Assembly: GCF_020010925.1 (NCBI RefSeq)
Contig: NZ_JAGJBZ010000005.1
Coordinates: forward strand, 124,001 to 188,000
Direction: 5' to 3'
From: Streptomyces griseiscabiei
GTDB lineage: Bacteria > Actinomycetota > Actinomycetes > Streptomycetales > Streptomycetaceae
DNA length: 64,000 bases
The position numbers and the translations under genes were made by a program. The notes under the pieces are model-generated. The model did no database searches. It saw nothing but the letters and a program-made list of their open reading frames with translations, and was not told the origin of the DNA. This document shows positions 8,989-16,767 of the stretch, one piece after another. The stretch's first letter is position 1. Every line of letters begins with the position of its first letter.

Positions 8989-9780
8989 GTGATCCCCGAC
9001 GCACCACAGCCGCCGGGCAGAGCCCCGCACCGTGAATCCGCGGGCGACGGGGAGGGCCGGCAGCCGGGCCTGGTCCTGGCCGAGCCGGACGAGAAGCTCG
9101 CCGCGAGAGCCCTGAGCCGATTCCAGCGGGCGGGCGTCCACGTCGTCGTCTGCCACGACGGCGCGGAAGCCCTGCTCCAGACCGGTGCCCAGCACCCCGA
9201 CGCCGTACTGCTCGCCGCCCCGCTCCCGGTCATCGACGCGGCAGCCGTGGCGGGCCTGATCGCGCGGCTCCACCCCGTGCCCGTCATGGTCGCAGCCGGC
9301 CCCGACGGCACCGAGGAAGCCACCGCCGCCCTCGCCGCAGGCGCGGTGGCCTTCGTCGCCCGCCCATACCGGATCGAAGAGATCCTGCCCCTGCTCACCG
9401 CCCAGATCGCCCCCGCCGCGGACCCGCACGGGCCCCTGGTCGTCGGGGACATCCAGCTCGACCCCGTCAGCTTCCACGTCCACGTCCGAGGACGCCAGCT
9501 CGACCTTCCCGTGCGGGAGTTCCTTCTGCTGCGCTACCTCATGGAGCATGAGAGCCGGGTCATCAGCCGCCGCGAGCTGACCCAGGCGCTGTGGGGCGCC
9601 GACGCCCTCGAAAGCAACACCCTGACCGTCCACGTCAGGCGCGTCCGCAACAAACTCCGCGACACCGCGGGCAGCTGCTGCACCATCGACGCCATCCGCG
9701 GCATGGGCTACCGCCTGGAATGCACCACCGCAGCCCCCACTCCGGCCGCCGCCTCAGCACACCCCGCTCCCACCCGCTGA
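8989..9780 (+). CDS. OmpR/PhoB-type regulator with degenerate receiver domain
   Basis: 263 residues from a GTG at 8989 with GAAGGAG seven bases upstream. Residues ~25-140 look like a receiver domain: the acidic pair region AEPDE is kept, but the phospho-acceptor position is Ala (VLLAAPLP), the conserved Thr/Ser is Ala (VMVAAGP) and the conserved Lys is Arg (FVARPY). Residues ~150-245 are a full winged-helix DNA-binding domain (REFLLLRYLMEH, TVHVRRVRNKL, IRGMGYRLE). No sensor kinase gene is nearby. It follows pstB by 62 bp, so it may regulate the pst/ars genes without phosphorylation, as GlnR-like orphan regulators do. Confidence 0.85.
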   Translation: MIPDAPQPPGRAPHRESAGDGEGRQPGLVLAEPDEKLAARALSRFQRAGVHVVVCHDGAEALLQTGAQHPDAVLLAAPLPVIDAAAVAGLIARLHPVPVMVAAGPDGTEEATAALAAGAVAFVARPYRIEEILPLLTAQIAPAADPHGPLVVGDIQLDPVSFHVHVRGRQLDLPVREFLLLRYLMEHESRVISRRELTQALWGADALESNTLTVHVRRVRNKLRDTAGSCCTIDAIRGMGYRLECTTAAPTPAAASAHPAPTR

Positions 9781-9837
9781 CCACGGTCACGAGGCAATGC
9801 CAGCACGTGGCGGAAACGGGCAGAGGGCGACTGCCCG

Positions 9838-9859
9838 TCAAGGTGAACGCTCGGTGAAC
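9838..9859 (-). promoter_or_regulatory. PHO box (PhoP-binding direct repeat)
   Basis: On the minus strand two adjacent 11-mers read GTTCACCGAGC and GTTCACCTTGA. Streptomyces PhoP binds tandem 11-nt units beginning GTTCACC. The box lies between the response regulator and arsR, about 62-83 bp before the arsR start. It could tie arsR transcription to phosphate status. Confidence 0.65.
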
Positions 9860-9904
9860 AGAGACCCGCAGGACGCCCTTCACCAGCGAATACCAGCTGG
9901 GCCG

Positions 9905-9923
9905 CATCTATGGTTAATAGATG
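9905..9923. promoter_or_regulatory. ArsR operator overlapping the arsR start codon
   Basis: CATCTAT (9905-9911) and ATAGATG (9917-9923) are perfect inverted repeats around GGTTA. The ATG of arsR (9921-9923) is the end of the second arm. No ribosome-binding sequence is visible upstream, which suggests a leaderless mRNA. Confidence 0.65.
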
Positions 9924-10295
9924 GCTATCACTACAGTGGGCGTGGCGGAGACGGCAGTGGACGAGGCGGGCGCGCAGTCCTGCACGTCGGGCCTGGCCTG
10001 CCTCCTCATCGAACGGGAAGAGGCCCAGCGCCTCGCCGACATGCTGAAGGCCATCGCCGACCCCACCCGGCTCCAGCTGCTGCGCCTGATCGAGCGCGCG
10101 CCGAACGGCGAGGCATGCGTGTGCGACCTCACCGACTGCCTCGGGCTGCGGCAGCCGACCGTGAGTCACCACCTCAAGAAGCTGACCGAGGCCGGGCTGC
10201 TGGACCGTGAACGCCGCGGCACGTGGGCCTGGTACTCCGTGAACCACGACGGACTGCGGCGAGTGCGGACGATTCTGGACCCCGCAGTCGACTAG
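9921..10295 (+). CDS. arsR: ArsR family repressor (CVCD metal site)
   Basis: 124 residues. The winged-helix core carries ADPTRLQLLRLI (about 46-57), the metalloid site CVCDL (Cys66 and Cys68) in the DNA-recognition region, then QPTVSHHLKKL. Two more Cys lie at residues 21 and 27. Such repressors release DNA when As(III) binds the Cys pair. Its own operator overlaps the start codon and shares half-sites with the palindrome before pstS, so it is the likely regulator of the pst operon. Confidence 0.9.
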   Translation: MAITTVGVAETAVDEAGAQSCTSGLACLLIEREEAQRLADMLKAIADPTRLQLLRLIERAPNGEACVCDLTDCLGLRQPTVSHHLKKLTEAGLLDRERRGTWAWYSVNHDGLRRVRTILDPAVD

Positions 10296-10340
10296 AAGGT
10301 TGCTGCAGAAGGCCCGAGATAGAGCATTCCTCTTGTACGG

Positions 10341-10994
10341 GTGGGGTGTTGCGGGCTGAGTGGCGGACCGGGTCCTGCTGGTGGCCGTCTACTGCCGGAC
10401 CAACCTCACGATGCGGCAGCTCGCCCCGCCCTTCGGAATCTTCGTTGCCACCGTCTGCCGGATCATTCATCGCCTGCGGCCGCTCCTGGCGACCGAGCCG
10501 GCGCGGCGGCCCGTCGCGGACGTCGAACGGTTGTGGATCGTCGACGGAAACCTTCTCCCCCGTCCGTGACCGTACGGTCGCCGCGCCCTCGCGCAATTGT
10601 CGGCTCCCGGCGAATGTGCAGGTCGTCATCGATACGGACAGCCGCCTGGTGATCGCCTCGGCCCGCCCCGTCCTGGGAACACGGCGAAGCCCACGCCTGG
10701 CGGGAATCGGACCTGCACGCCATCGCGGCCGGGACCACGGTCATAGCGGGCGGCGCCTGCCTGGGCACCGGCCTGATCGTCCCGCACCGCAGAAGATCCG
10801 GACGCCCACTTTTGTGCGGCCAGGAGGAGGAGAACGCCGAGCACCGACGCGTCCGCGCCCGCGTCGCGCACACCTTCGCCCGCTTGAAGAACTGGAAAAG
10901 CTTCCGCGACTGCCGCCCTCTCTGTGGCGGAAGTGGTCGTGAGAGCGGCCGGGTGGTGGCGCCCTTGACGCGAGCCGCCGCCGGAGAACGGTAA
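10341..10994 (+). pseudogene. Decayed IS5-type (DDE_Tnp_4) transposase
   Basis: Three frames each hold part of one transposase: the HTH region CRTNLTMRQLAPPFGI and VCRIIHRLRPLL (10360-10569), a middle part with VQVVIDTDSRLVIASARP, and a C-terminal RRVRARVAHTFARLKNWK (about 10845-10905), which is the typical DDE_4 tail with its catalytic Glu region altered. At least two frameshifts are needed to join them. I could not find terminal repeats. It lies between the arsR/pst block and the TetR/cupin block. Confidence 0.75.
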
Positions 10995-11025
10995 CCACTT
11001 GCGTGAGCTGCGGGGCCGCATGGCC

Positions 11026-11676
11026 TCACTCCAGGTCGACGAGCGCCTCGCGTAGTTCGCGGGTAGGTGTGAGGCCGTACGCGGCGCGGACAGCACCCAC
11101 GAGCAGGCTGATCCAGGCATCGGCAAGGGCTTCGATCTCAACGGGGCGGCCGTCACGCAGCCAGAGCAGGGACATCTCGTCGCAGGCGGCGCCGAACCCC
11201 CGTATGGGCAGCAGCAGAACAGGGTCATCGGCGTCGAGGCCGAGCACCGCGCAGATGTCCCGGACCCCCTTCTCCCGTGTCGCCTCGAAGGCCGTCGACG
11301 CCACGTCGGTTCCCTGTGTACGACGCAGGACGAGATTGAGCGCGGCGTCTTCATGCGAGGCCAGGAAGCGTAGATGCGCGGCGAAGTGCCGACGCAGCCG
11401 GTCGGGTACGGGGCCGTCGGACTCCAGTTTCGTTGCCGCCCTGAGCTGCTGGTCGACCTCCCGCACGACCTCTGCGTAAAGGCTTTCCTTGCCTTTGAAG
11501 TGATGGGACAGGAGTCCGTGAGCGACGCCCGCCGTACGTGCGATGTCCCCGACGGTCACCTCTCCGTAAGGGCGCCGGGAGAAGTGCTCCAGGGCGGCGC
11601 ACAGCAGTTTTTGGCGCGTTTCCAGAGCTGCCGCCTGCCGACGGGTCGGTGGCCTTTCTGCTTCGGGTGCGCTCAC
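11026..11676 (-). CDS. TetR family transcriptional regulator
   Basis: 216 residues. The N-terminal HTH is clear: ALEHFSRRPYGEVTVGDIA, then GVAHGLLSHHFKGKESLY (about residues 27-66). The C-terminal ~150 residues are a helical ligand domain of unknown ligand. It is divergent from the cupin gene, and an 8-bp perfect inverted repeat lies between them, so it probably represses both. It seems unrelated to arsenic and may be a passenger. Confidence 0.9.
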   Translation of the reverse strand: MSAPEAERPPTRRQAAALETRQKLLCAALEHFSRRPYGEVTVGDIARTAGVAHGLLSHHFKGKESLYAEVVREVDQQLRAATKLESDGPVPDRLRRHFAAHLRFLASHEDAALNLVLRRTQGTDVASTAFEATREKGVRDICAVLGLDADDPVLLLPIRGFGAACDEMSLLWLRDGRPVEIEALADAWISLLVGAVRAAYGLTPTRELREALVDLE

Positions 11677-11754
11677 GTCGATTCCTCCTCGGCGGCGGCC
11701 GTGTCGTCCTGCAGCGTATGTGAGGAGCGAGCAGGGCCCCTATCGACAATCTTG

Positions 11755-11785
11755 GTTGACTGGCGTTCAATGACTTACAGTCAAC
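11755..11785. promoter_or_regulatory. Inverted repeat, putative TetR operator
   Basis: GTTGACTG (11755-11762) and CAGTCAAC (11778-11785) are perfect inverted copies 15 bp apart, in the divergent region between the TetR gene and the cupin gene. TTGACT may double as a -35 element. Confidence 0.6.
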
Positions 11786-11837
11786 ATGGTACTGCGGCGG
11801 GCCGCTCGGGCGGCGCCGCAGGGAAGGGACCGCGATC

Positions 11838-12356
11838 ATGGCTCTCAGCTCACCGCTCCCCGACAAGGACGATCCGGTTTGGAGTTCCCCCAACGGCTTT
11901 GTCGTCCGCAAGGACGAAGGCGTCACCCGGCTCACAGGCCACGAGACGTTCGCCGTCAAGGTCACCGGCGAGGAGACGGACGGTGCTCTCGCGTTCATGA
12001 GCGGGCTCGTCGAGCCGGGGCACGGCAACGTGCCGCACATCCACTCGAAGGAGGACGAGGCGTTCTATGTACTCACCGGGGAGTTCGAGTTCCTCAACGG
12101 GAACCAGAGGTTCACGGCTCACCCCGGTGACTTCATCTACATACCCAAAGGGACCCGGCACGCCTTTCGGAACCTGGCGCAGGAACCGGCCCGCCTCCTC
12201 GTCTTCTACACTCCGGCAGGGCCCGAAGTCTTCTTCCTGAACTACGGCTCGGCGGACGGTCCTCCAGAGCCTTGGACCCAGGAGAAGTTCGACGAAATGA
12301 CTGATGCCATCGGCGCGCACAACATGGTGCTGCTGCCCGGGGATGACTGGCACTGA
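11838..12356 (+). CDS. Cupin-domain protein (quercetin-dioxygenase-like)
   Basis: 172 residues. Cupin motif 1 is PHIHSKEDEAFYVLTGEFEF (about residues 66-85) with the two His and the Glu metal ligands; motif 2 is HPGDFIYIPKGTRHAF (about 95-110) with the last His. Such single-domain cupins often bind iron or another divalent metal and act as dioxygenases or isomerases; the substrate is unknown. The ATG is at 11838. It is divergent from and probably controlled by the TetR gene. Confidence 0.85.
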   Translation: MALSSPLPDKDDPVWSSPNGFVVRKDEGVTRLTGHETFAVKVTGEETDGALAFMSGLVEPGHGNVPHIHSKEDEAFYVLTGEFEFLNGNQRFTAHPGDFIYIPKGTRHAFRNLAQEPARLLVFYTPAGPEVFFLNYGSADGPPEPWTQEKFDEMTDAIGAHNMVLLPGDDWH

Positions 12357-13086
12357 TCCCTGACCGCGCAGCGCCCCCCGTCCGGCGGCCGTGAGTGTGC
12401 GACCGAGCGGGAGGGCACATGCTGACCGCCCGCTGCAACGGCCCGCGGCTACTGTCCGCGGGGCGCGGGCATGGCCTGCCTGAATCCGGAGGCGACCGCG
12501 CTGCCCTCGATACGGTGGCGGCACGGCTGCTTCCGGACCCGGCAGTCATGACCGGCGAACTGTCGGGATGCCGGCGCTCTTCCGGGCCGCACCATCGCCC
12601 TGAAGCACGGCAGCCGGCCAGCCTCACCGCGAACTCCTGGAGAGATGGCTTCGGGGAGGTGGGCGCCGGTTCGCTGCCCGTGAGTGGTGGCGAAGCGGAC
12701 GCACCTACTTCATGTCGGCCCTGCCCGGCCGCTGACTCTGCGATCCCGTGTACCGCGAGCGCATTGCGGTGCTCGCGGCAGGACCGGCGGTGAAGACGAG
12801 CACCGCACTGTCATCGAGGTTCTTGCCTGCAGGGCGTCGACCAGAACCGGCTCGGCCTCCTCAACGCGGTCAGGACCGAACAGGAGCCGCCGCGTGGGGC
12901 AGTCGGTCGAGTCCCGCTGTTCAGGAGCTGGACAAGCTCTGATGCAGGCGGCCCTGAGCTCCGACTCTCGACCAGGTGGCGAAGCAGTGGTGCACGGCCG
13001 ACTTCAGCGCGCTGCAGGGCTCGCCACGCGCATCCGCGATCCCGGCCCCTGTGGGCGCTCCCGAGCCGACGACAGTTATGGCCCGG
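12357..13086. other. Gene-free, apparently decayed stretch
   Basis: About 730 bp. Open frames here (for example 12395-12793) are rich in Arg, Ser, Cys and Pro like shadows, with no recognisable domain. Short protein-like snippets appear in changing frames, as expected for dead genes, but I cannot identify them. Confidence 0.5.
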
Positions 13087-14535
13087 CTACTTCGCTCGGT
13101 CCGCCCGGAACAACCCATCCCCACCGTCCGGCCGTTGCGCGTGCTCACGCATCCAGTGCTGGGCCGCGGTCTGTACGGCGTCCCAGGGGGAGCCGAGCGG
13201 TGGTGTGTAGGAGAGGTCGAGGTCGCTGATCGCGTCGACGTTCATGCCGTGGAACAGGGCCGTGGCGTAGGTGTCCACCCGCTTGGAGATCTCCGCGCTC
13301 CGCCGTCCGACGAGCTGGGCTCCCAGGAGGAGTCCGGTCGTGGTGTCTGCGGTGATCCGGATGTCGATCGGTGTGGCGCCCGGGTAGTACGCCTTGTGGT
13401 CGTCCGGGCGTGAGGCGCTCGTCTTCGGGTTCCAGCCGTTGCCCGCTGTGAGGGCTTCATGGTCCCGCAGGCCCGTGCGGGCGGCGACGAGGTCGAAGAC
13501 TTTCACGGCCTGGGTGCCCAGACTTCCCGCGAAGCGCCGCCTTCCGCCCAGTGCGTTCTCCCCGGCGACCCGCCCTTGTTTGTGGGCGGTGGTGCCCAGC
13601 GGAAGCCATGTCGTTCCCAGCAGCCGGTGATGGGTGACCGCGCAGTCGCCGGCGGCGAAGACGTCGGGCAGGGACGTCCGCATCGATTCGTCGACCTCGA
13701 TGGCGCCCTTCGCGCCGGTCCGGGCGCCGGCCTCGACGGCCAGTGCGGTGTCGGGTTTCACGCCGACGACGACCAGAACCATGTCCGTCGTCCGGGCGAT
13801 CCGCTGTCCTTCCGGTCCTGTCGCCTCGACCTGCAGGGGGCCGCCCGGGCTGTCCGTGGTGACGGAGGCGACGGTGGTGCTGGTGAGGACCTCCACGCCG
13901 TGTGCCCGGAGTTCGGTGTTCACCAGCGCGCCGAGTTCGCGGTCGACGGTGGGCAGGACTTCGGGCAGGGCTTCGATCTGGGTGACGTTGATCCCGCGGG
14001 TGGTCAGCGCTTCGGCCATCTCCAGGCCGATGTACCCGGCGCCGATGACGACGGCTCGGGCGGGCTGCCGCTCCTCGATGCTCCGCATGACCGCGAAGGT
14101 GTCGCCCATGCTGTGCAGCAGGTGCACGCCGTCGCGCGGGCCGAGCGCGCCGGGGCCCGTCAGCCCGGTGATCGCGGGGCGGGCGCTGACCGCGCCGGTA
14201 CCGATGATCAGAGCGTCGTAGGCGAGCAGTTCGCTCCGTCCGTCGCGCTGGTGCAGGGCGACCCGGTGGCCGGATACGTCGATGGAGGTGGCCCGTGTGT
14301 TCGTGCGGACCTTCATCCCGGCGGCGTCGAGGTCGGCGGCGGTGCGGTGGGCCAGGTCGGTCCAGTGCGCCACTTCGCCCGACACGTAGTAGGGGATGCC
14401 GCAGATGGAGAAGTTCGGGTAGGCGTCGGCCACGACGACGGTGACTTCGCTGTGCGGGTCGAGTTCACGGGCACGCAGCGCGGCGCTGATGCCTGCGTCG
14501 CTCCCGCCGATCGCGACGATGTGTTTGCCGTTCAC
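13087..14535 (-). CDS. CoA-disulfide-reductase-like FAD oxidoreductase
   Basis: 482 residues. FAD-binding IGGSDAGISAA lies at the N-terminus; the redox Cys is in NFSICGIPYY (about residue 45), matching the single-Cys active site of CoA-disulfide reductases and NADH oxidases. NAD-binding GAGYIGLEMAE (about 166-176) and DVFAAGDCA (about 290) follow. There is no C-terminal rhodanese domain. It is the last gene of the leftward arsC-trxB-trxA group and may recycle a thiol or persulfide used in arsenic detoxification. Substrate is inferred only. Confidence 0.85.
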   Translation of the reverse strand: MNGKHIVAIGGSDAGISAALRARELDPHSEVTVVVADAYPNFSICGIPYYVSGEVAHWTDLAHRTAADLDAAGMKVRTNTRATSIDVSGHRVALHQRDGRSELLAYDALIIGTGAVSARPAITGLTGPGALGPRDGVHLLHSMGDTFAVMRSIEERQPARAVVIGAGYIGLEMAEALTTRGINVTQIEALPEVLPTVDRELGALVNTELRAHGVEVLTSTTVASVTTDSPGGPLQVEATGPEGQRIARTTDMVLVVVGVKPDTALAVEAGARTGAKGAIEVDESMRTSLPDVFAAGDCAVTHHRLLGTTWLPLGTTAHKQGRVAGENALGGRRRFAGSLGTQAVKVFDLVAARTGLRDHEALTAGNGWNPKTSASRPDDHKAYYPGATPIDIRITADTTTGLLLGAQLVGRRSAEISKRVDTYATALFHGMNVDAISDLDLSYTPPLGSPWDAVQTAAQHWMREHAQRPDGGDGLFRADRAK

Positions 14536-14622
14536 AAATGCCTCCGGGGGCTTCGTACAGCTCGTCGAGCAAGAAGAGCACGGGCTCCCGGTGCGTGTGG
14601 TTACTGCCGGGAGCCGGGGCGG

Positions 14623-14946
14623 TCAGGCGATGACGTCTGCGAGGTCGCGGTCGAGTGCGCCCTTGGGCTTCGCACCGACGATGGTCCGGGTGACCTCGCC
14701 GTCGAAGTAGAGGTTCATCGTGGGGATGGACATGACGCCGTACTCGGCGGCGGTGGCCGGGTTCTCGTCGATGTTCAGCTTCACGATGTCGATCTTGTCG
14801 CCGTGCTCGGCGGCGAACGCCTCCAGCGCGAGGTCGAGGAGGCGGCAGGGGCCGCACCAGGCGGCCCAGAAGTCCACGAGGACCGGTTTGCCGCTCGTGA
14901 GGACTTCGGTTTCGAACGAGTCGTCGGTGACATTTCTGAGAGCCAT
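14623..14946 (-). CDS. trxA: Thioredoxin
   Basis: 107 residues from the ATG at 14946, preceded by AGGAGG. The active site is WAAWCGPCR (about residues 28-36), and the cis-Pro loop MSIPTMNLY is present. Length is standard. It should carry electrons from the TrxB encoded just upstream to ArsC, whose three-Cys layout needs thioredoxin. A longer frame up to 15051 is rejected because it is Pro-rich and has no ribosome site. Confidence 0.95.
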   Translation of the reverse strand: MALRNVTDDSFETEVLTSGKPVLVDFWAAWCGPCRLLDLALEAFAAEHGDKIDIVKLNIDENPATAAEYGVMSIPTMNLYFDGEVTRTIVGAKPKGALDRDLADVIA

Positions 14947-14974
14947 GACGGCCTCCTGGGGGAAGGGGGGTGGG

Positions 14975-15958
14975 TCAGGCTGCGGCCGGTGTCCTGTCCG
15001 GCTCGGCGTCCTGGGCGGTGTCGGTGAGGGCGGCGAGGTGGCGCTCGGCATCCAGGGCCGCCGCGCAGCCGGAGCCCGCGGCGGTGATGGCCTGGCGGTA
15101 GGTGTGGTCGACGACGTCGCCCGCGCCGAAGACGCCGGGGATGTTCGTGCGGGTCGAGGGGGATGCGACCTTCAGGTAGCCCTCGTCGTCCAGGTCCAGC
15201 TGGCCGGCGAACAGCTCGGTACGCGGGTCGTGTCCGATCGCGACGAACAGGCCGGTGGCTGCCAGTTCCCGCGTTTCGCCGGAGAAGACATCACGCAGGA
15301 CGAGGCCGGACAGCGCGCCGCCCTCCTCCTTGATCTCCGCGATCTCGCTGTCGAAGGCGAAGGAGATCTTGTCGTCGGCGAACGCGCGGTTCTGCATGGC
15401 CTGCGAGGCGCGCAGCGTGCTGCGGCGGTGGACGACGGTGACGGAGCGGGCGAAACGGGTGAGGAAGGTGGCTTCCTCCATCGCGGTGTCGCCGCCGCCG
15501 ACGACCACGATGTCGCGCTCCCGGAAGAAGAACCCGTCGCACGTCGCGCAGTACGACACGCCGCGGCCCGACAGGTCGTCCTCGCGGTCCAGGTGCAGCT
15601 TGCGGTGCTGGGAGCCGGTGGTGACGATCACGGTGCGGGCCCGGTGGACGGTGCCGCTGGAGTCGGTGACCGTCTTGACGCTGCCCGTGAGGTCGACGGC
15701 AACGACGTCGTCGGCGACGAGTTCGGCGCCGAAGCGTGCCGCCTGGGCGCGCATGCTGTCCATGAGGTCCGGGCCGACGATGCCCTCGGGGAACCCGGGG
15801 AAGTTCTCGACCTCGGTGGTGTTCATCAGTGCCCCGCCCGCGGTGACCGAGCCCTCGAAGACCAGCGGCTTGAGGTCGGCGCGCGCCGTGTACAGGGCGG
15901 CGGTGTATCCGGCGGGACCGGAGCCGATGACGATGACGTTCCGGATCTCGCCGCTCAT
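14975..15958 (-). CDS. trxB: Thioredoxin reductase
   Basis: 327 residues. FAD-binding GSGPAGYTAALY is at the N-terminus; the redox pair is in SYCATCDGFF (about 135-144); NADPH-binding GGGDTAMEEA follows (about 153), and GVFGAGDVVD sits near residue 280. It uses NADPH to reduce thioredoxin. The ATG overlaps the arsC stop (ATGA), and trxA follows 28 bp later, so arsC, trxB and trxA form one expression unit. Confidence 0.95.
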   Translation of the reverse strand: MSGEIRNVIVIGSGPAGYTAALYTARADLKPLVFEGSVTAGGALMNTTEVENFPGFPEGIVGPDLMDSMRAQAARFGAELVADDVVAVDLTGSVKTVTDSSGTVHRARTVIVTTGSQHRKLHLDREDDLSGRGVSYCATCDGFFFRERDIVVVGGGDTAMEEATFLTRFARSVTVVHRRSTLRASQAMQNRAFADDKISFAFDSEIAEIKEEGGALSGLVLRDVFSGETRELAATGLFVAIGHDPRTELFAGQLDLDDEGYLKVASPSTRTNIPGVFGAGDVVDHTYRQAITAAGSGCAAALDAERHLAALTDTAQDAEPDRTPAAA

Positions 15959-16368
15959 GACGCGGTCTCCGGCGCGATCTCCTTGATGAGGCCCTCGACG
16001 AGGGTCTTGATCTCGTCGCGGATCGGGCGGACCGCGGCCACACCGCGACCGGCCGGGTCCTGCAGCTTCCAGTCGAGGTAGCGCTTGCCGGGGAAGACGG
16101 GACAGGTGTCGCCGCAGCCCATGGTGATGCAGACGTCGGACTCGCGGACCGCGTCCACGGTGAGGATCTTCGGGGTCTCGGCGGAGATGTCGATACCCAC
16201 CTCGGCCATGGCCTCGACGGCTGCCGGGTTGACCACGTCGCCGGGATCGGATCCGGCGGAGCGGACCTCGACGCGGTCCCCGGCCAGGTGGGTCAGCCAG
16301 GCGGCGGCCATCTGGGAGCGGCCGGCGTTGTGGACACAGACGAACAGGACGGACGGCTTGTCGGTCAT
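15955..16368 (-). CDS. arsC: Thioredoxin-coupled arsenate reductase
   Basis: 137 residues of the low-molecular-weight phosphatase fold. The P-loop is CVHNAGRS (Cys at residue 11), and the redox Cys pair of the S. aureus pI258 type is in MGCGDTCP (about residues 84-91). It reduces arsenate to arsenite by a three-Cys relay reset by thioredoxin. It leads the leftward operon and is divergent from arsR/acr3. Confidence 0.95.
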   Translation of the reverse strand: MTDKPSVLFVCVHNAGRSQMAAAWLTHLAGDRVEVRSAGSDPGDVVNPAAVEAMAEVGIDISAETPKILTVDAVRESDVCITMGCGDTCPVFPGKRYLDWKLQDPAGRGVAAVRPIRDEIKTLVEGLIKEIAPETAS

Positions 16369-16394
16369 CGGAAGGGACCCTCTCTCACGAACAA

Positions 16395-16465
16395 ATCAGC
16401 TAATGCTGATGTCAGTATCCAGTGGCATCATCAACCACTGATGTGAGAGTATCAGTGCATGCTGA
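16395..16465. promoter_or_regulatory. Divergent ars promoter region with three dyads
   Basis: ATCAGC-taat-GCTGAT (16395-16410) is a perfect dyad. CATCA/TGATG (16426-16430 and 16439-16443) and TCAG-tgcatg-CTGA (16452-16465) repeat the theme. The last dyad contains the arsR start codon at 16459. They probably bind the ArsR encoded at 16459 and control both arsC and arsR-acr3. Confidence 0.6.
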
Positions 16466-16767
16466 CTTCAGTCGACACTGACGTGATTCGGGTTCTGGGT
16501 GATCCGCTGCGCATGCAGGTGGTCACCCTGCTGGCCCGGGAGACGCTCTGCATGTCGCATCTGGTCGAGGAGACCGGTGCCAAGCAGACGAACCTGTCCA
16601 ACCACATGAAGGTCCTGCGCGAGGCGGGGCTGGTGGAGACCGAGCCGTGCGGCCGGTTCACCTACTTCAAGCTGCGCCCCGAGGTCCTGGCCTCGGTGTC
16701 CGCACAGTTCGCCGAGCTCGCCGAGTCCGCCCGTACCGCCGTCGAGAACAAGAGGGCCTGTCCGTGA
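16459..16767 (+). CDS. arsR: ArsR family repressor of the arsC / acr3 divergon
   Basis: 102 residues. The winged helix shows LGDPLRMQVVTLL, AKQTNLSNHMKVLREAG and PCGRFTYFKL. The usual CVCD pair is absent; Cys occur at CMSHL (about residue 31), PCGRF (about 62) and near the C-terminus, so the metalloid site must be built differently. Its end overlaps the acr3 start (GTGA). A weak ribosome site and an operator over the start codon resemble the arsR at 9921. Confidence 0.88.
   Translation: MLTSVDTDVIRVLGDPLRMQVVTLLARETLCMSHLVEETGAKQTNLSNHMKVLREAGLVETEPCGRFTYFKLRPEVLASVSAQFAELAESARTAVENKRACP

Noticed and set aside
12395..12793. 132-residue gene
   Set aside because: No domain and no coding-like third-position bias; it lies in a decayed stretch.
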